From Sepiola atlantica (taxonomy: Eukaryota > Mollusca > Cephalopoda > Sepiida > Sepiolidae), in the NCBI GenBank assembly GCA_963556195.1, contig OY744523.1:80226497-80290496 (forward strand): a stretch of DNA of 64,000 bases, given 5' to 3'. Positions within the stretch are counted from its first letter, which is position 1, and each line of letters starts with the position of its first letter. The position numbers were made by a program, and so were the translations under genes. Below, piece after piece: positions 34,901 through 49,600 of this stretch. The notes beneath the pieces are model-generated. The model ran no database searches, was not told where the DNA came from, and worked only from the letters and a program-made list of their open reading frames with translations.

Positions 34901-37900
34901 GATTTTCAAGTTAACGAAAATGCCTTTACGAACAATTTGAATAAGAAAAGGTTGAATTTGTCTTATCTAACAAACTGGAGTGAATGCATCATACTCCGAC
35001 CTATTTCATACTGCCTACAGTTATTAACCTCTTTTTTAAAATTATTTTTGTTTTGCGTGAAAGTTTTCATAGTCCTAACAAAAGTGGAGTGTAACATAAT
35101 TGGAGGTTCGTCTGGGATTTTTCTCCTTTTCAATAAGACTCCATAATGAAGAGTAATGCAAGTTCGCATGTTGGCCGTGGATAGCGACCCATGGTGTCTT
35201 AGGACGTGATCCTAGTGACTGAGCGGTCTGTGGCGTGGTCACTTCGGGTTCTTACTTTGGCTTTGTCACGTCATGCCCTAGTATCTATAAATTAATCCCC
35301 AACCGTATAATCTAATCTGATTGTTCAAAAAATTTAAACTTTATTTCTCCTTTTTATTTTATTTTTATTTTTCTCCCCAGAAAGAGAGTAATGGTGTAGT
35401 GGAGTAATGTTTCAACTTTCACTGTTAAATTTCCCTCTGAGAGCAGATTATTCTGGTTATCTGAGAGCAGATTATTCTGGAGAATATAAATAATTACCTT
35501 ACTTACCATTAACCTTTAATGAGTGGCAGCCACCCCCCTAAAAACTTCCTTAACCCTAACACTAAGTCCAAATGGCAACCTCCATCCAAAACAAAACCCC
35601 TTCCTTAACCTTATCACTAACCCTAAGTCCGAGTGGCAAGCCCTAATCCTACAAAAAGCCCATTAAAACCACACATAATCGTCTATAAAAAAAAAAGCAG
35701 ACGCCCATAAAATAAAAACGCACAGGATTTATTTTCCATAGAAAAAATTGATTCATGCCCTAAAACGCTAGAATGGCCCGGAAATGGTGAATTATTCTAC
35801 ATTAAATATATGTGAAACTAATCCGCCACTCTAAATTCTAAATTAATTTTTTTTTTTCCTGCCAAATTTTCACATAACCTGAAGTTAAAGTGGTAAGCCC
35901 CCCCCCCCCCCCCATCCACCTACAAAGACCCTCATAATCTAAAAAAAAAAAAGGGAAAAAACAAACGAACAAAACAAGAAAAACGTACAGGATTTATCTC
36001 CCATAGAAAAAATAATTAACTATCCTAAAACGCTAGAATGGCCTTGAAATGGGGGATTAATTTATATTTAATTTATGTGAAACTGATCCCCACTCTAAAT
36101 TCTAAAATAATTGTTTTTGTTTCTTTCTTTCTGCCAAATTTTTCAGGGTGTTAACATGTAATTGCCTAAATAAAAAATATAGAATCTCATATTTTGGGGA
36201 GGCAAGGGGGTGAGTTAGCGGAAGGTGTTAATCTACAATAATGCCAAAGAAATCTTGCAATATATTTATTTTTAAACAGTCCTAGTATTAGATTTTAGTT
36301 TCTTGTACATAAAATGTATTACGATTCAACTTTGAGTTTTCTAACTTCTTTCTTTTAATGGATACATGGTATTTTTAAAGTATTGCAGCATATTTATGTG
36401 CACTTAGTGCAGATTACTTGGAAACCATTAATTTCTGGAGATTTTCAGTGGCATATTCTGATTCATTGTACAAAAATACACTTATATGGTAAATTTCATT
36501 GCTTAATCCTGTGTTTTAACAAAGATATAACATTTTTACTGAAAAATTAGTGTAAAAAATGTGACGAAACGCATATGGTCTTAAAGAGGGGAAAATATCC
36601 AATTGTGCGAGGCACAAAAATAGTCATAACTTCCTTATTTTTAGTCAGATTTAAAAAATTAAAAAAAGACTTTCTTAGATCATCGAGCTCTTTCTATATA
36701 TGCCATTATTGAGATATTTTAAGCAATTTAAATTTTTTCATGTGTATTGCTATAGTAACCCCTGTTATTTTGACAATGGTTGACTGTCAGGTGTTTATAC
36801 CTTTCCTTTCCTAACTTGCTGTATGTCTTCCAACAGTCCGATATAACTATGATCCCAGGCAAGATGTATTTCTTTAGTATGCGAAGGAGGGTTTCGGCGT
36901 TCCTGTTAGCACTGTCATCAGGAACCCCTCGTTCTCTGCAGGATCATATCCTCTGGAGAACCCTAATCCCTTACCACCAACATTGTTTCCTACAGTTTAA
37001 CAGATTCAACCGGATGCCCTGAGCCTCCGATTTGACGAGGATTTCTTATAAAGTGTTGGTCGCAGACCTCCCGCAGAAAATTCTTCCAATCAGTTACCGT
37101 CGTTTGTGACACAATGCCGCATTCCTGGCACAAATTCTTTCTTTAAGGTTGCCATGTCATGGGACCACAGGATATGGCCATTCATAATTGTTAAAGAAAA
37201 GTATCAGTCCTTATGGATGTCGATCCTCTGCATTTTGTATTCGTGCGTCGCTATGCAAACTTGTCAGTAAGTGTCTTACTTTCTGTCACCCTGCACATAC
37301 AGTCACACTTTTTGTAATTTTTTTTTTTTTTGCTGTAAGACATCTTTCTTGAAAAAAAGCGATGACTCCTTCGGGAGATAGGATACGTTGACAGTGTTGA
37401 AATTCATTTTCGGCTTAAAATATTTTTCTAGATTTAATCTATTTTACGATTTTATTGAAACTTGTCCTGTGCTTACAGCTGATTGGCTAATCGCTTTGGC
37501 ATCTTCCGGCTGCTTATGTAACCTGCCGGAAGATGCTGATGCGAAGTTGCCAGAGAATGAGTTGTCAAGTACCGACTTGTTTCATCAAAGAATCCCCCCC
37601 CCCCTATGCACTTTGAGTCTTTCTCTTGCTAAGGAACATCCTGAAAAATCTTTCAGAAAGAAAAACAATTATTTTAGAATTTAGAGTGGGGGATCGGTTT
37701 TGCATATGAATTTAATGTAAAATGATTTTCCAGACATTCTAACGTTTTAAGGTAGTTAACTAGTTTTTTATTCTATAGGAGATAAATTCTTAGCTTTTTT
37801 AGGTGATTGTTTGGTTTTACGAGTTTTTTTGGGAGTGCCACTCGAACTTAGGGTTAGCGATAGTTAAAGGTTTTTCAGTTGGGTTTGCACTTGGAACTCC

Positions 37901-40900
37901 CCAAAAACGCACAGAATTTATCTTCCCAAAAAAAAAAATCGGGGGTAACTGCCATAAAAAGCTGAAATCGCCTGGAAATGGTGGATCACTTTGTTAAATT
38001 TTGCATGCTTTGGAGGGGGATATAAACCCCGTTGGGAAATTTATCTCTAGTTCAGCTTCTTTTTTTTTTTCTTTTTTTGCTATCGGTCACTCACATCCCT
38101 GCTAAATTGGATCCATTCCCAATCATTACTCTAGTAACATTCACTCGGATTGTTCTACTCAGAATCTCCAGACAGTGTTCTTTGGAACAATCCAGTTTCC
38201 TTTACCCTTCACAGATTCAGTCATTGCCATTGCTGTCGGTACCTCCTGGGCTTGGTCCTGGGGTAATACCTCCAGTCCACAAATGAACTAAAATCTATCT
38301 GGTTAATTCCCATTACTTTTGTTTCCTAAATGCTCTTCCCATTTACTATTTTAACAAAAAAATATTAATGCAGGTTTTCTTCCCAACTCCCCCATTTCAA
38401 ATAATGCATGTGAACAATTAATATATACATAATGTAATATCATTACCAAGTAAATAGCCCAATTCTCATTTTAACAATTCTTGTCTTTCATTCACTATAT
38501 CCATAAACACTCCACTTGGCCAAGGGTCTCACACACACGCACACCTGTGATTTAAAAATAAAAATTTAAAAAAAAAAAAAATGCTAACTCACACTTTACG
38601 CAAAGTCTCTCATTTTATTGGTATTTTCTGCGAGACTGCATCCTACGGCTTCCGTCATATGCATGCTTGAACTTGAGTTGAGCACGGTTCTGAAGAAGGG
38701 AAGAGTTCCCGAAATATTAAAAATATATTATACAGAGTTTCCACCAGACCATCTTGATACAGGTATTACATAACATTGTAACATTGTGTAGATAGACAGA
38801 TATGTGTGTTTGTGAAAAAAAAAAAATATATATGTGTATGTATACATTGTATTAAGGGTGAATCTATTTAATTTGTTCCACCATTATGTCTTATTTGCTC
38901 CAACTTGTGTCTATCCGTCACACCTCTGCATTGCCTTCTAAGTATCACATTTCTATATACTAATAAACAATGCTTTAAGCAAACTACATAAACCTCTTAT
39001 ATATATATATATATATTTGGTTTCCCTACCAAACGACAGTCACTTCTAGCTGACAAATCAAAGCAAACATATCTGCAACCTGAACAGTCAATCAGCTTAG
39101 GACCCAGAGATGTCTGCCATTTCTTAGGTGGTCTCTCTTCCTGTAACTAAATAGTTTTCTTATTGCAGGCCCCGTCGTCTGCATGCATTGCAACTATGCA
39201 CCCAACTAAACGTGCAGCATTGCACATGTTTACACCATGTGTTGTTCTAACATGACTTTAAGCATTTTTGTACATTGCGTGAACAACCTTCATCAACAAT
39301 TTCTTTGCCCCTGGTTTATGCAAAGCTCATCAAACAAATCTGGGCACTGTCAAAAGCTTTCTCCAGATGCACAAAAGCAAAATACAGTTTCTTTTTCTTA
39401 TCAAGCTACTTCTCTTAGATGTAAAAAAAAAAAAATTGCAGAAATTAGGTATTTAAAAAACTAAAAAAACTTTAATTTTAAGAAAATTTCGAAAATGTAT
39501 GCTTTTATGTAAAGAAAAATAATTGCTGAAAAGCTTTGAATATGATAAAAATTCTTGCAAACATTATGCATGCTTTCTTAAAACCAAGGAAAAAACTGAT
39601 GGAAGAGTTCCAATAAAGGAGTAGAAGTCCAATTTCGCATAAATTGTTGGGAAGGAAAAATACATTTTGACTTAGTAAACTGTTTTACAAGAGATTTTAT
39701 AATCCACTCTTGTAACTGGGCAATATTTTGGTCAGATATTTCAATATATGTTAGCACACGTTTTTGTAAATAAACAAATTTAATTGCAATGAGTATGAAG
39801 TACAAAATAATGAGATGATACTGATTGAATAATATTTTGGCAAGGAATGCTTGAAAATCCAAAAGTATCTTTCTATTTCTTGACCATATAAATGTATTCA
39901 CAATGTAAAGTCAATTAATTTGTGATTTGCCTTTTACATTTTTGATGTAATGCACTCTTTTACATTCTCATTGTAATGGATTGAAGACAAAGTTTTTGTT
40001 TCTGTTAATTTTTCTTTTTGTTCATACAAATATTTTTGCTATTCATTTCTGCAATATAAAGATTTGTGTTAATTTATTTATTTTTTTTTCAGTGACCTCA
40101 ATTTTGAAAAAGCTTATTGTGAATATCGCCTTAACAAAACTAATGAGGCCCTCCAAACATTACGTGCTGTTGAAAAACCTGATTATCAAACGCAGGAACT
40201 TTTAGCACAAGTGGTGAGTGTGAAGATTGCTTAAAAAAAGAAGCTTTTTGTTTTCTTATTTTTAATATTTGCTAGAGATCCCGGGTAATGTTGATAGAAG
40301 TATTTCCAGACAATTAGACTGCAACATTTACAGATTCGCATAATCCATTCAATTCACAATTTCTTGCATCTTAAAAATATTTATATGGTTGGAAAGAAAA
40401 TAAAAATAATCTTTCTAAATATCTAATTTCTATGTGCTTTTTAGCCATTGAATAAGTTTTTTTACATCGAGTTAAAACAGTATTTTGCTTCGAACCAAAA
40501 ATGCAAATTATGAATTTTTTCAACACTCAATTTTACATGTTCCTTTGTTTTGCGAAATCAGAGTGGGCAATCTTTATCAATTTTCTTGATTCTACAAGCA
40601 ATCAGAAGATACCTTAAATATAAACTGGAGATGTGTTCGTTTCTTCTCTGACTGGTTGAAAGCAAAATATAACTGAACAAATTTGATGGAAGTTACTTAA
40701 AAAATTATAATGTAAGCAAAGAAAAAAGCAATATTTTAATAAAAGATAGCTTGAAAATTAATTTGATATATAATACGTGAAATTTTGATGTTTTAGCAAC
40801 AAAGAAGTTTGTGAAAAATTTTAAATGCGGATGGGGACTTAGAATTACCAGTTACTGTGTGTACGCAGTGACCATGGACAGCCAACAGTTTAATGGCTTT

Positions 40901-43654
40901 TTCGTTTTGTTCATTCTCTCTCTCTGCATAAATATTAAGAACGATTTTGTGCTAAATGATTTTAAAAACATTAAATTCTTAAAAATAACTTATGTCTGAA
41001 ACTTATTTTGAAAAATAGAGATGGTGTCTTGATAAAAGCATTGGTCCTCATCACCACATTGGGTTGGCATCAGGAATGGCATCCTGCCTATAAAAAATCT
41101 TACTTGAACTAAGGAAATGACTTCCAAAGAAAATCGTTTGCATTTCATGTAGTTTAAATGCTGGAAGCATAATCGTGTGGACACACTGGTTCTCGTTAAA
41201 TCACTGCAGTTAAGCGACGTGGAGCCTGGCCAGTATCAGATGGGTGACTATTTGGGGATGCTTGGCGCTGTATGTCATCTTCCCATGAACGGGATATACA
41301 GACGGCTGGGGACCGATTGTGAATTTGATATTCCCTGTAAACTTCCTCCTTTGAAGGAAACCGGCATAGTCCTCCCAGGGCTAATACCACAACAGGTATT
41401 ACCGGTTCAATAAGCTGGCGTTGAAGGTCTAGTGAGATTGCGTTTCTTGAGAGAAGATATATTGACCTGTGTTGCATCCAAGAAACTCATTGGAGAGATA
41501 AATCTGCTAGAATGATTGTAGAAAAGAATGCATTATATAAGCTGTATTGGATGGGAAATGAAAAAGGAAGAACAGGTGATGTTGGTATTTTTATTGCAGA
41601 TAGATGGGTAGAAAAAGTGGTTAAAGTTAATCATGTGAGTGAATCATACTAATGAAGTTGATGGGTGGTGAGAAAATATTCACAGCTTTATTTGTTTATG
41701 CACCACTTTTATGTAGCTTGGATGAAGATGCGAAAGATGAGTTTTATGACAGGCTTATTGCAGTAAGTAGTAAAGTTGATGAAGGAAGTACTTGCTTTGG
41801 TAGGGTCATGTTGGAAAGGCACCTGGTGATTTTGAAAATGTGCATAGAGGAATTGAATATGGGGATAGAAATACAGAAGGAGAAAGAATTTTAGAACTTG
41901 GTCTTGCCATGGACATGTTGGTTACACTCTTTTTGGGAAAAAAAAAAGCCATCTCCTTATGTATGAATCTGATACAGTAGATTATCTGCTGGTTAGGAAA
42001 AAGGACAGAAAGATCTTGAGTGATGTGAAAGTAATACCTGATGAAGAATTTGTGACACAGCACAAACCGTTTATTTGCAATTTCATGTTGAAGAAAGCTC
42101 ATGAGTTAAAGAGAAAGGTGTGAAAGTTGAATGAAGAACACGTGAAATGCAAGTTTAGAGACCAAGTGATGAAGCATTCAGCTATCAGATTCACTTCAGG
42201 AAGAAGTTGAAAAATGCACTAGTGGAGGTACCAAACTAGACTTGTGGGTGGACGAAAGGGCCCCTGAGACATAATGATGGTGGAATGAGGAAGTTGAAAA
42301 GTGGAAACGAAGGAGTCAGTGGATAAAAGTTTTAGTGAATAAGGAAACATATCTGCTGGCAAAGAGGGAAGCAAGAAGAACATTATACTAGGTATCACAA
42401 ACTGGGCTAGTTTTTTTGTGTGAAAAAGGGCAAATATAGTGAAATTCAACTTGCAATATCTCACCTTTTCTCTTTATAAATGTATAATTCTTTTTCTTAT
42501 GCCATTAATAGATTTTCTTTTGTTTTTAGGCGATTTCAAATTAGGTCACTATTTTTGGTGACTGGCAATTTATTTTGTATGTGAAAAAATGTTGTTTTTC
42601 AAATTAGGCGGGCAATACAGTGCGTGTATCTATGCATATAATCATACAAAAAAGGTGTCACTCGTTAATATGGTGGGCTTAAAATATGGTTTTGAGTTGT
42701 CTTTCTTAAAGAAAATCCAAGTTAAAAACTACAATGAATGTAATACTGAAGAAATTCAATTAAAAAAAAATTCTGAAAATTGCACCTTTTTTATAGAAAA
42801 ATATCCCATCTTTAATAATCTGTTAGTGTCATATTACTACACGAATAAATCACGTTGCCCTGTCACATGAAAGTAAAGCCCCCCCCCTCCATATTTAAGA
42901 TTTATGACTTAATGCAGCTGAATGAAACGTCAAACGTTAATCAGCGCGAGTAGTAGTAGTAGTAGTATTAACAGCAAACAGGGCAACGTTTAGCTTCTCT
43001 ATATTCGCTTTCTCTTTTTTTCTTTTTCTTTCTTTCCCTTCCTTTATTTCTTTTTCCTTTTTGAATAAATATTAACAATATTCTGAAAACTAAACTTCGT
43101 TCTAGTATGGATTCAAATTATGTAATCGTATAAAACAGAATTTAATTTCTTTTTTTGTTAAATTATTTAATAAATTAAAAATTAGTCGTAACTTTCCATG
43201 TTTTAAAGAATTTTGTCTTGCTTTTATTTTGAAAAATATTTCTTTAAATGCGGTTCCTCTTCCATATTCGGGTCATCAGTTGTCGGATATGGAACAGGAA
43301 CCTTCATGTCACGGGTCGTCAATAATCTATTTTAATGGATGACACCATCCCTTATGATGTCAAAGGATCTTCCCAGTGTTTTCAACCAAATGAATTATTA
43401 ATACGGTCATGAATACACTTACAATCTGTATGGACGAAAGTGTAGTATAGTTAATACAAAAAAGGGAGAAAGAAATGAATATACAACGAATAACTGTTAT
43501 CAAACGATAGAAAATGTGATATTTTATCGACCTGCAGTTTTAAACTTTTGGAAACTATTTGTAAGTTTTGTAATTTCAAAATTTGTTTTGTTACTTTCAT
43601 TAAACAAAATGGAGGTCAAATTTTTCTTTTTGAGGTGGTCGCTTATTTCAAGTG

Positions 43655-43699
<45 letters not shown>

Positions 43700-46600
43700 A
43701 GAGAGAGAGAGAAAATAGTCTTAGAGTACCACTAACTCTAAGTCCATAGGTGTTTCCAGTTGGATTAAGGTAAGCTATTTTTTTCATCTTTTCAGCTTCC
43801 AAAAATATTGAGCACCATCTTGGAAGATGACTGACAATAGATTAAAACTGACGATAACAAATTCATAGATAATAAATGTTACATAGAATATTGACACTTG
43901 AAACTTATACAGGTAGATAGAAAAGTAAATTAAATGTTAGCATAAAATACTCAGCAAGTTCCTCATTGTCATTAAGCACCAGTTGCATGACATTTTGGAA
44001 AGGATGGTGATCAGGAGACAAGAGCTGTTTTGAAGAACTGCGCTCTAACAAATCTGTCAGGTGAACATGCCTTTGGAGATTTAGATTTTAGCATGCAAAC
44101 AAAACGACATGCATCACTCAACCTCAAATAAGCTCAAGCGCAACCAGACAGCAACTTGGTTGGGAGGATTATCATCAACTGAGCACCAGTTCATTCTTAG
44201 CATCTCAAGAAAATATGTAAAACATCTTCGACAAGAAGTTCTTGTGAAACTCTACATCCAAGAAAAGATTATACAAAATGAAAGGCAAAAGAAGGAAAAG
44301 GGTTTCGCGCTGCTGTTGAGAAATTGAGAATCATCAACTCTGTTATCAAGCATGATGGTCCTGTAAAGTCCGTTAAAGAGATGCAACTAGTTTCAGGAAG
44401 TGGCCTTGCTAAAAGACCAATTGAGATATCTCAAGGTTGTCTTAGGTTTCAAGATCAACACCAGTGGAAATAAAGTTCAGCTGATGTTATGACGCCAGTA
44501 ACCTCCCCTTAGTAGAACTCTCCAATTAGGAAGGACTAAGAAAGTGTTTTCCTTTCCCTCATTCTAGAGCTGAATAAAGTGCGCACATGGCGGCACATTG
44601 AAATTCTATCTTGTATGTTCAACTTGCCTTTAATATGTATCGAGATACCATAACGGTGACTACTTGAGAAGAATAAAGCCAATCAATTCATCTCCACCTC
44701 TAAATCAATGAAAGGAAGAAAAGTCACTGTGGATCTGCTGAACATTTAAATAATTTCATAGGATATTTTTACTTATCAGCGCCAAGTACAATGGGTGTCT
44801 GTATATTATGACAAAGTTATTGTTATATCTCCATCCAGTGCAGTAATCACATTTTTAACTAAAAGCAGAAATGATTATTTCCGATGACCTTTGTCAAATG
44901 ATACAGTACAGGTGGAGTCAACATTTGTATATAGATGGGATTTTAATGTAATGTCAATTTCAAGTTATGGAAGAATCTGGAATGTTCCAGATGTGTTTAT
45001 TATAGCAGAAGTCTATTAAAAAAAACTTCTTACTACAAATCAGTAAGCAGAAGAACTGTAGAGGGACAATTAAATCTGCATAGATGTTCCGTCTGTTAAA
45101 ATAAATCAATGAAAGTAGGTATCCCAAACTGATTTTTTTTTTCAATATACTATAAAACTTTTTAGGTATGCATACCTGCAAGATTTACACAAAAATACCA
45201 AATTTCTCTTGGTATCTCAATTAGTACCTGAGTTATGGCCATTTAAAGTTGGTCGGACGTCGCATTTTGTGTGATACTGAACAAAAGGCCAACTTAATCA
45301 GTGTATAACTAAGATAAACGCTTCAAATAAGTGAAAAATCCTTAAATCTAATGCCATAGTTCATTAAAAGAAAGATAATATAGATGGAATTTATAATTTT
45401 TAGATATACCCAGTCTTAAACATTGGTGAAAATCACATGCCGTCACAAAAGTTGTGCGGAAACGATACAGAAGAGCAACTTTGACTGTTCATAGAAATTT
45501 TATTTTAACAGCTAACACATTGAGACTTATTATTATGATTCATAACATCATACAGATAAAGCTAAAAAAAATTTCGTTAGTACATCCATAAGACCTTATT
45601 TCTAGCATGTAAACATGGCCCAATTTGGCAGTTGGGCAGAAAAGTGGGGTACACCATACCAAACTTTTTGTAAAAAGTTACCCATTAAAGATACAAGCCT
45701 GAAACTTTTATACTTGACTAATTTTAGGATGAGGAATTAAAAAAAAAAAAGGTTTTCTTTCTAATATTGGAAGATTTTGCTGAGTTATCCAACTTTCGGC
45801 ATGTAAAAAAAAAAAAAAGAAGTGATTGCCACTGAAACCTGGAAATCTGTTATAGATAAGAAATCAGCGATCAATTTTTAAACAAAGGCTTATTATAAAT
45901 TTCTTGAAGACTTATAACGGTCAGCCGGAATTTGTCAGTGAAGCGATTGAAAATCTTGTTCTTGGTTATTTGATTTTTCTTTTTTGTACGTCTTGTTTTG
46001 AATGACATTTTTCTGTCTTTTAACTGATTTATTAAGTTTTGAAAGTGACTTTAGAAGCTTTGCTCTTGATATTTTGAGTTGAACATTTTCCTTGCTTTGC
46101 GTAGATATTTTCTGAGAAGTCATTCTATACTGTTCTCTTGTTTGGAAATTAACAGCCATGTTAAAGAGCTGATCCTGGGATTCTTTAAGGGATTGTTAAA
46201 GTGTTGTCATCATTTTGGCAGCAACGGATGGTTGTTCTGGAGAGGCTAAATTAGGAGGTTTATCCTGAGAAGGGACAATCTGGAGTTTTTTCTTGAGATG
46301 CTTGCTCCTGAAATGGAGACATTAAAACCGTTGTAGTCTTTAAGGTTTTTTTTTATAGCCCTGTATTTTTTTATTTTTACATTCTTTTGAAACTTTATTT
46401 ACTATAGCAAACAAATATTTTTCACTGTAATTTGCAGACAGAAGGTGATTCAGCCACTTTACATTAGATGTTTTTTAGTTGAATAATAATAAAGTTGAAG
46501 AACTGCCCCATTTGTCAGAGTGATGTCATTAGGAACACTTTTGAATAGTGCTGCATCTTCCAGTTCTTGCAATGAGATTCTGATTGCAGAGAGTTTTTCA

Positions 46601-49600
46601 GCTACAAAATAGGCATCATATGAAGCATCTAAAATGATTTTCAATTCAGCTTCTCCTTTGGTAGAAAAAATTACTTTAGCTTTCGTAAAGGTTTGTTGAA
46701 TTTGTCCAATCAATCTTGGCTGTTCCACCTTCATATCTGGAAAGAGTTTGCAGAACCAAGCGAAAACCTGAAATTAAAAAATTTACAATTCTCTTATCAA
46801 AAGAGAAATATTAAAGAAATGTCAAAAAAGAATCTCAAAATATTTCATGATTTTTTTAAAGAACTTTTCTATCAACCGGATATCTTGCCTATGTAAATGA
46901 TTTTGTTGTTTTCATTAGTGTCCATAAAACCATGAAGGTAACAAGTTGAACTCAAAATAGACAAAACCCAGACTTCATCAGAACTATTTCCAGATTACTT
47001 AGTATGTTATTACAGGTTCAATAACATCCCCAACTTCAACTTTCATTAACTTTTCCAAACTTTTTCCAAAAAGGTTTCATTAAATTTCTGAATAAATAAA
47101 AAGTATTCTAATTGTTATTTTTTTTTTTTAAATAAGAGAATTTACCGCTATTTTTTAAATTACAAAACAAAGCATCATTTTTTACGGAACTTTTAACAAA
47201 AAGTTTTGTTAAACTTCCGAATAAAAACTATTCTATTTTTGTCCTCAAGAGGGCAGAGTTAGACACAAGGTTGATTTTTTAATGTGTAGAAAATTCGGTA
47301 CTCTGGATTGGGACAAAAATTAAAATTGCCTCAGTCTAGAAGGATTTCTCATTCACTGACCGAGGACAGAAAAGACTAAGTGCAGCATCAGAACAGATAC
47401 TACACTTTGCTTCTAGCCAAAAAGCCAAGGAATTCTAACTATTGTTTTTTATAAACAAAAAAGAAAGTTTCGCTAAACTTCCGAATAAACCTTTGAACAA
47501 ATTTTTATGGAACTTTTTACGAAAGAGTTTCACTAAACTACCGAATAAAAAAAAGTATTTGAATTGTTTTTATAGACAAAACGTTTTGCTAAACTTCTGA
47601 ACAAAAAAAAACTACCGTTGTTTTTTTAAAAGAGATATAAACATTTTTTTTAATTTCTATATAAATCCTGTGAGCCAATATTATGAGTATCGTATATTTG
47701 GCCGTTATTGTTTTGGGGTTTAATGATGTGACTTCTAAAGGAATTAGGGAGAGAAAATGGGTTTAAGAATTAAAAAGGAACAACATTAATGAAATTCAAG
47801 TTTAAATCCTGAATTAAAGGACTTTAAATCAATCCCAAAGGAATTTAGATAAAGATATCATCCGGGCGGTCTAAGGGCAGTAACTCTGTAGGGTTTTTGA
47901 ATGATTTGTTTTCAGGATTTAACATTATTAAGGTATAGTGAATACTTATGGAGGTGATAAAATTGGTATGCTGATTAAAACTGGTCTAGAGATAAGAGTA
48001 AGGATTGGGTCGGCAAGATTGGATCTGTTTGGGAGATATGGGAGATTAGCATTATGACCGAGAAATATTGGGGACTTATGGGAGTAATAATAATGTGAAA
48101 TGCGGGTGTTACCCTCTTAATTACTGGAGAAATATTTTCGGGAAAGTTATAATTATTGCTCTTGAAAAGTAGTGTGGATATGGATTAAGGTATTTGTTCG
48201 TATTTTTTAATTTTATTTATATTTATGAGGGGTAATAGTTATGAAAATTTTCCTGAGTGGAAGTCGGTATTTAATGGGGCAATTATGAGGTTATGTATTT
48301 GGCTTTTATGTGCATCGGTAACACAGGTTTTTGGAGGACATTTGGGCATAACTTTAGTTTTACTTGTCCATATAAGCTGTTTGAGGGCTCGTTAGAAGCG
48401 AAATTTCAAGAGCTTTTCGGAAAAATCAAAAAAATTCATAAAATCCATTTTTTTGGGGTCTGGGGCCGAATTTCCATATTTGAGCATAACGGCCCAAAAT
48501 CACATTTTTGGCCATATCTTGGCACAAAATTGATCATAGAAGCGAAATTTCAAGAGCTTTTCGGAAAAATCAAAAAAATTCATAAAATCCATTTTTTGGG
48601 GGTCTGGGGCTGAATTTTCGATATTTGGGCATAACGGCCCAAAATCACATTTTTGGTCATATCTTGGCACAAAATTGATCATAGAAGCTCAGTGAGGGCT
48701 CGTTAGAAGCGAAATCTGAGGGCCTTTCTAAAAAATCCCAAAAAATCTGGTAACATGTGACATGAAGTAGTATTTGACACACTTCTTTTCTTTCATTTGC
48801 ACACCTTTTTACACACTTTAATTTCCTGTCAAAGCATTTTACAGGAAATCACTACAGAATCTTCAAATCTTTGTTTTGTTTATTTAGATGGAGTTACTAT
48901 CAAAAATGGAAGTGGTCAGCGATAACGCACTTTTCCAAGTGTTTACTGTAGAAGATGCAAAAACTAGAGATCCTCTATCCATCACCGCATGTGTTCGATT
49001 GCTGGAGCAAAAGTATCTCATCCAGTTAACAGAGGAGCAGAAAGACGAGGTCAAGAAGTCGCTCAAAAGATACCATTCGCTGAAGAAACGACGATATACA
49101 GATAAACGGATTGCTGTTAACTGGGATGAGCTGAGCTCACTAGGTGAAGCTGAAAATGTTGTGTTCCGCTATTACAAGAACCCCTCGACGCAAACTGCAT
49201 TCAGGAAAAGGCCCCTTGAAGAGTTGGGCAGCCTAAAACAGTTGTTGAGAAGAACCGATGATATCTGGGCGAAAATTCAAGCAGTGGCTGCAGAGGAGAA
49301 AGTGACTTCTTCCCAATTGATGGGGGTATTCCTTACTCGTTGCCCTGATCGGGAGTCGAGAGATTTTGGTAATGCTCTTTGGAGCAAGTCCACACGTGAC
49401 ACAAGCGAGAAACTTCCTGTTGACACGGCATTGGTTCTGTATACGGACTGCAATTTGGGGAGAAACGCCTACACCACCCAAAAGAATGTTCTGAAATCAG
49501 CTGGGCATGACATCTTCCCAGCTTGGATACACTTGCGAACGAGACAAAGAGAGGTGACACCAGTGGTGATTCCCATACCTCAATGTTATACTGGAGTGTT

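Noticed and set aside
41165..41275. Functional 5S rRNA gene
   Set aside because: Too many mismatches in the control region, the 5' third is unrecognisable, and there is no T-run terminator at the right place.
45935..46734. Minus-strand gene from two frames (74 and 91 codons)
   Set aside because: Low-complexity Lys-rich and unremarkable sequences with no family resemblance or splice signals linking them.
47360..47432. Functional U2 snRNA gene
   Set aside because: Only the 5' third is present, with mismatches, and no snRNA promoter element was seen.
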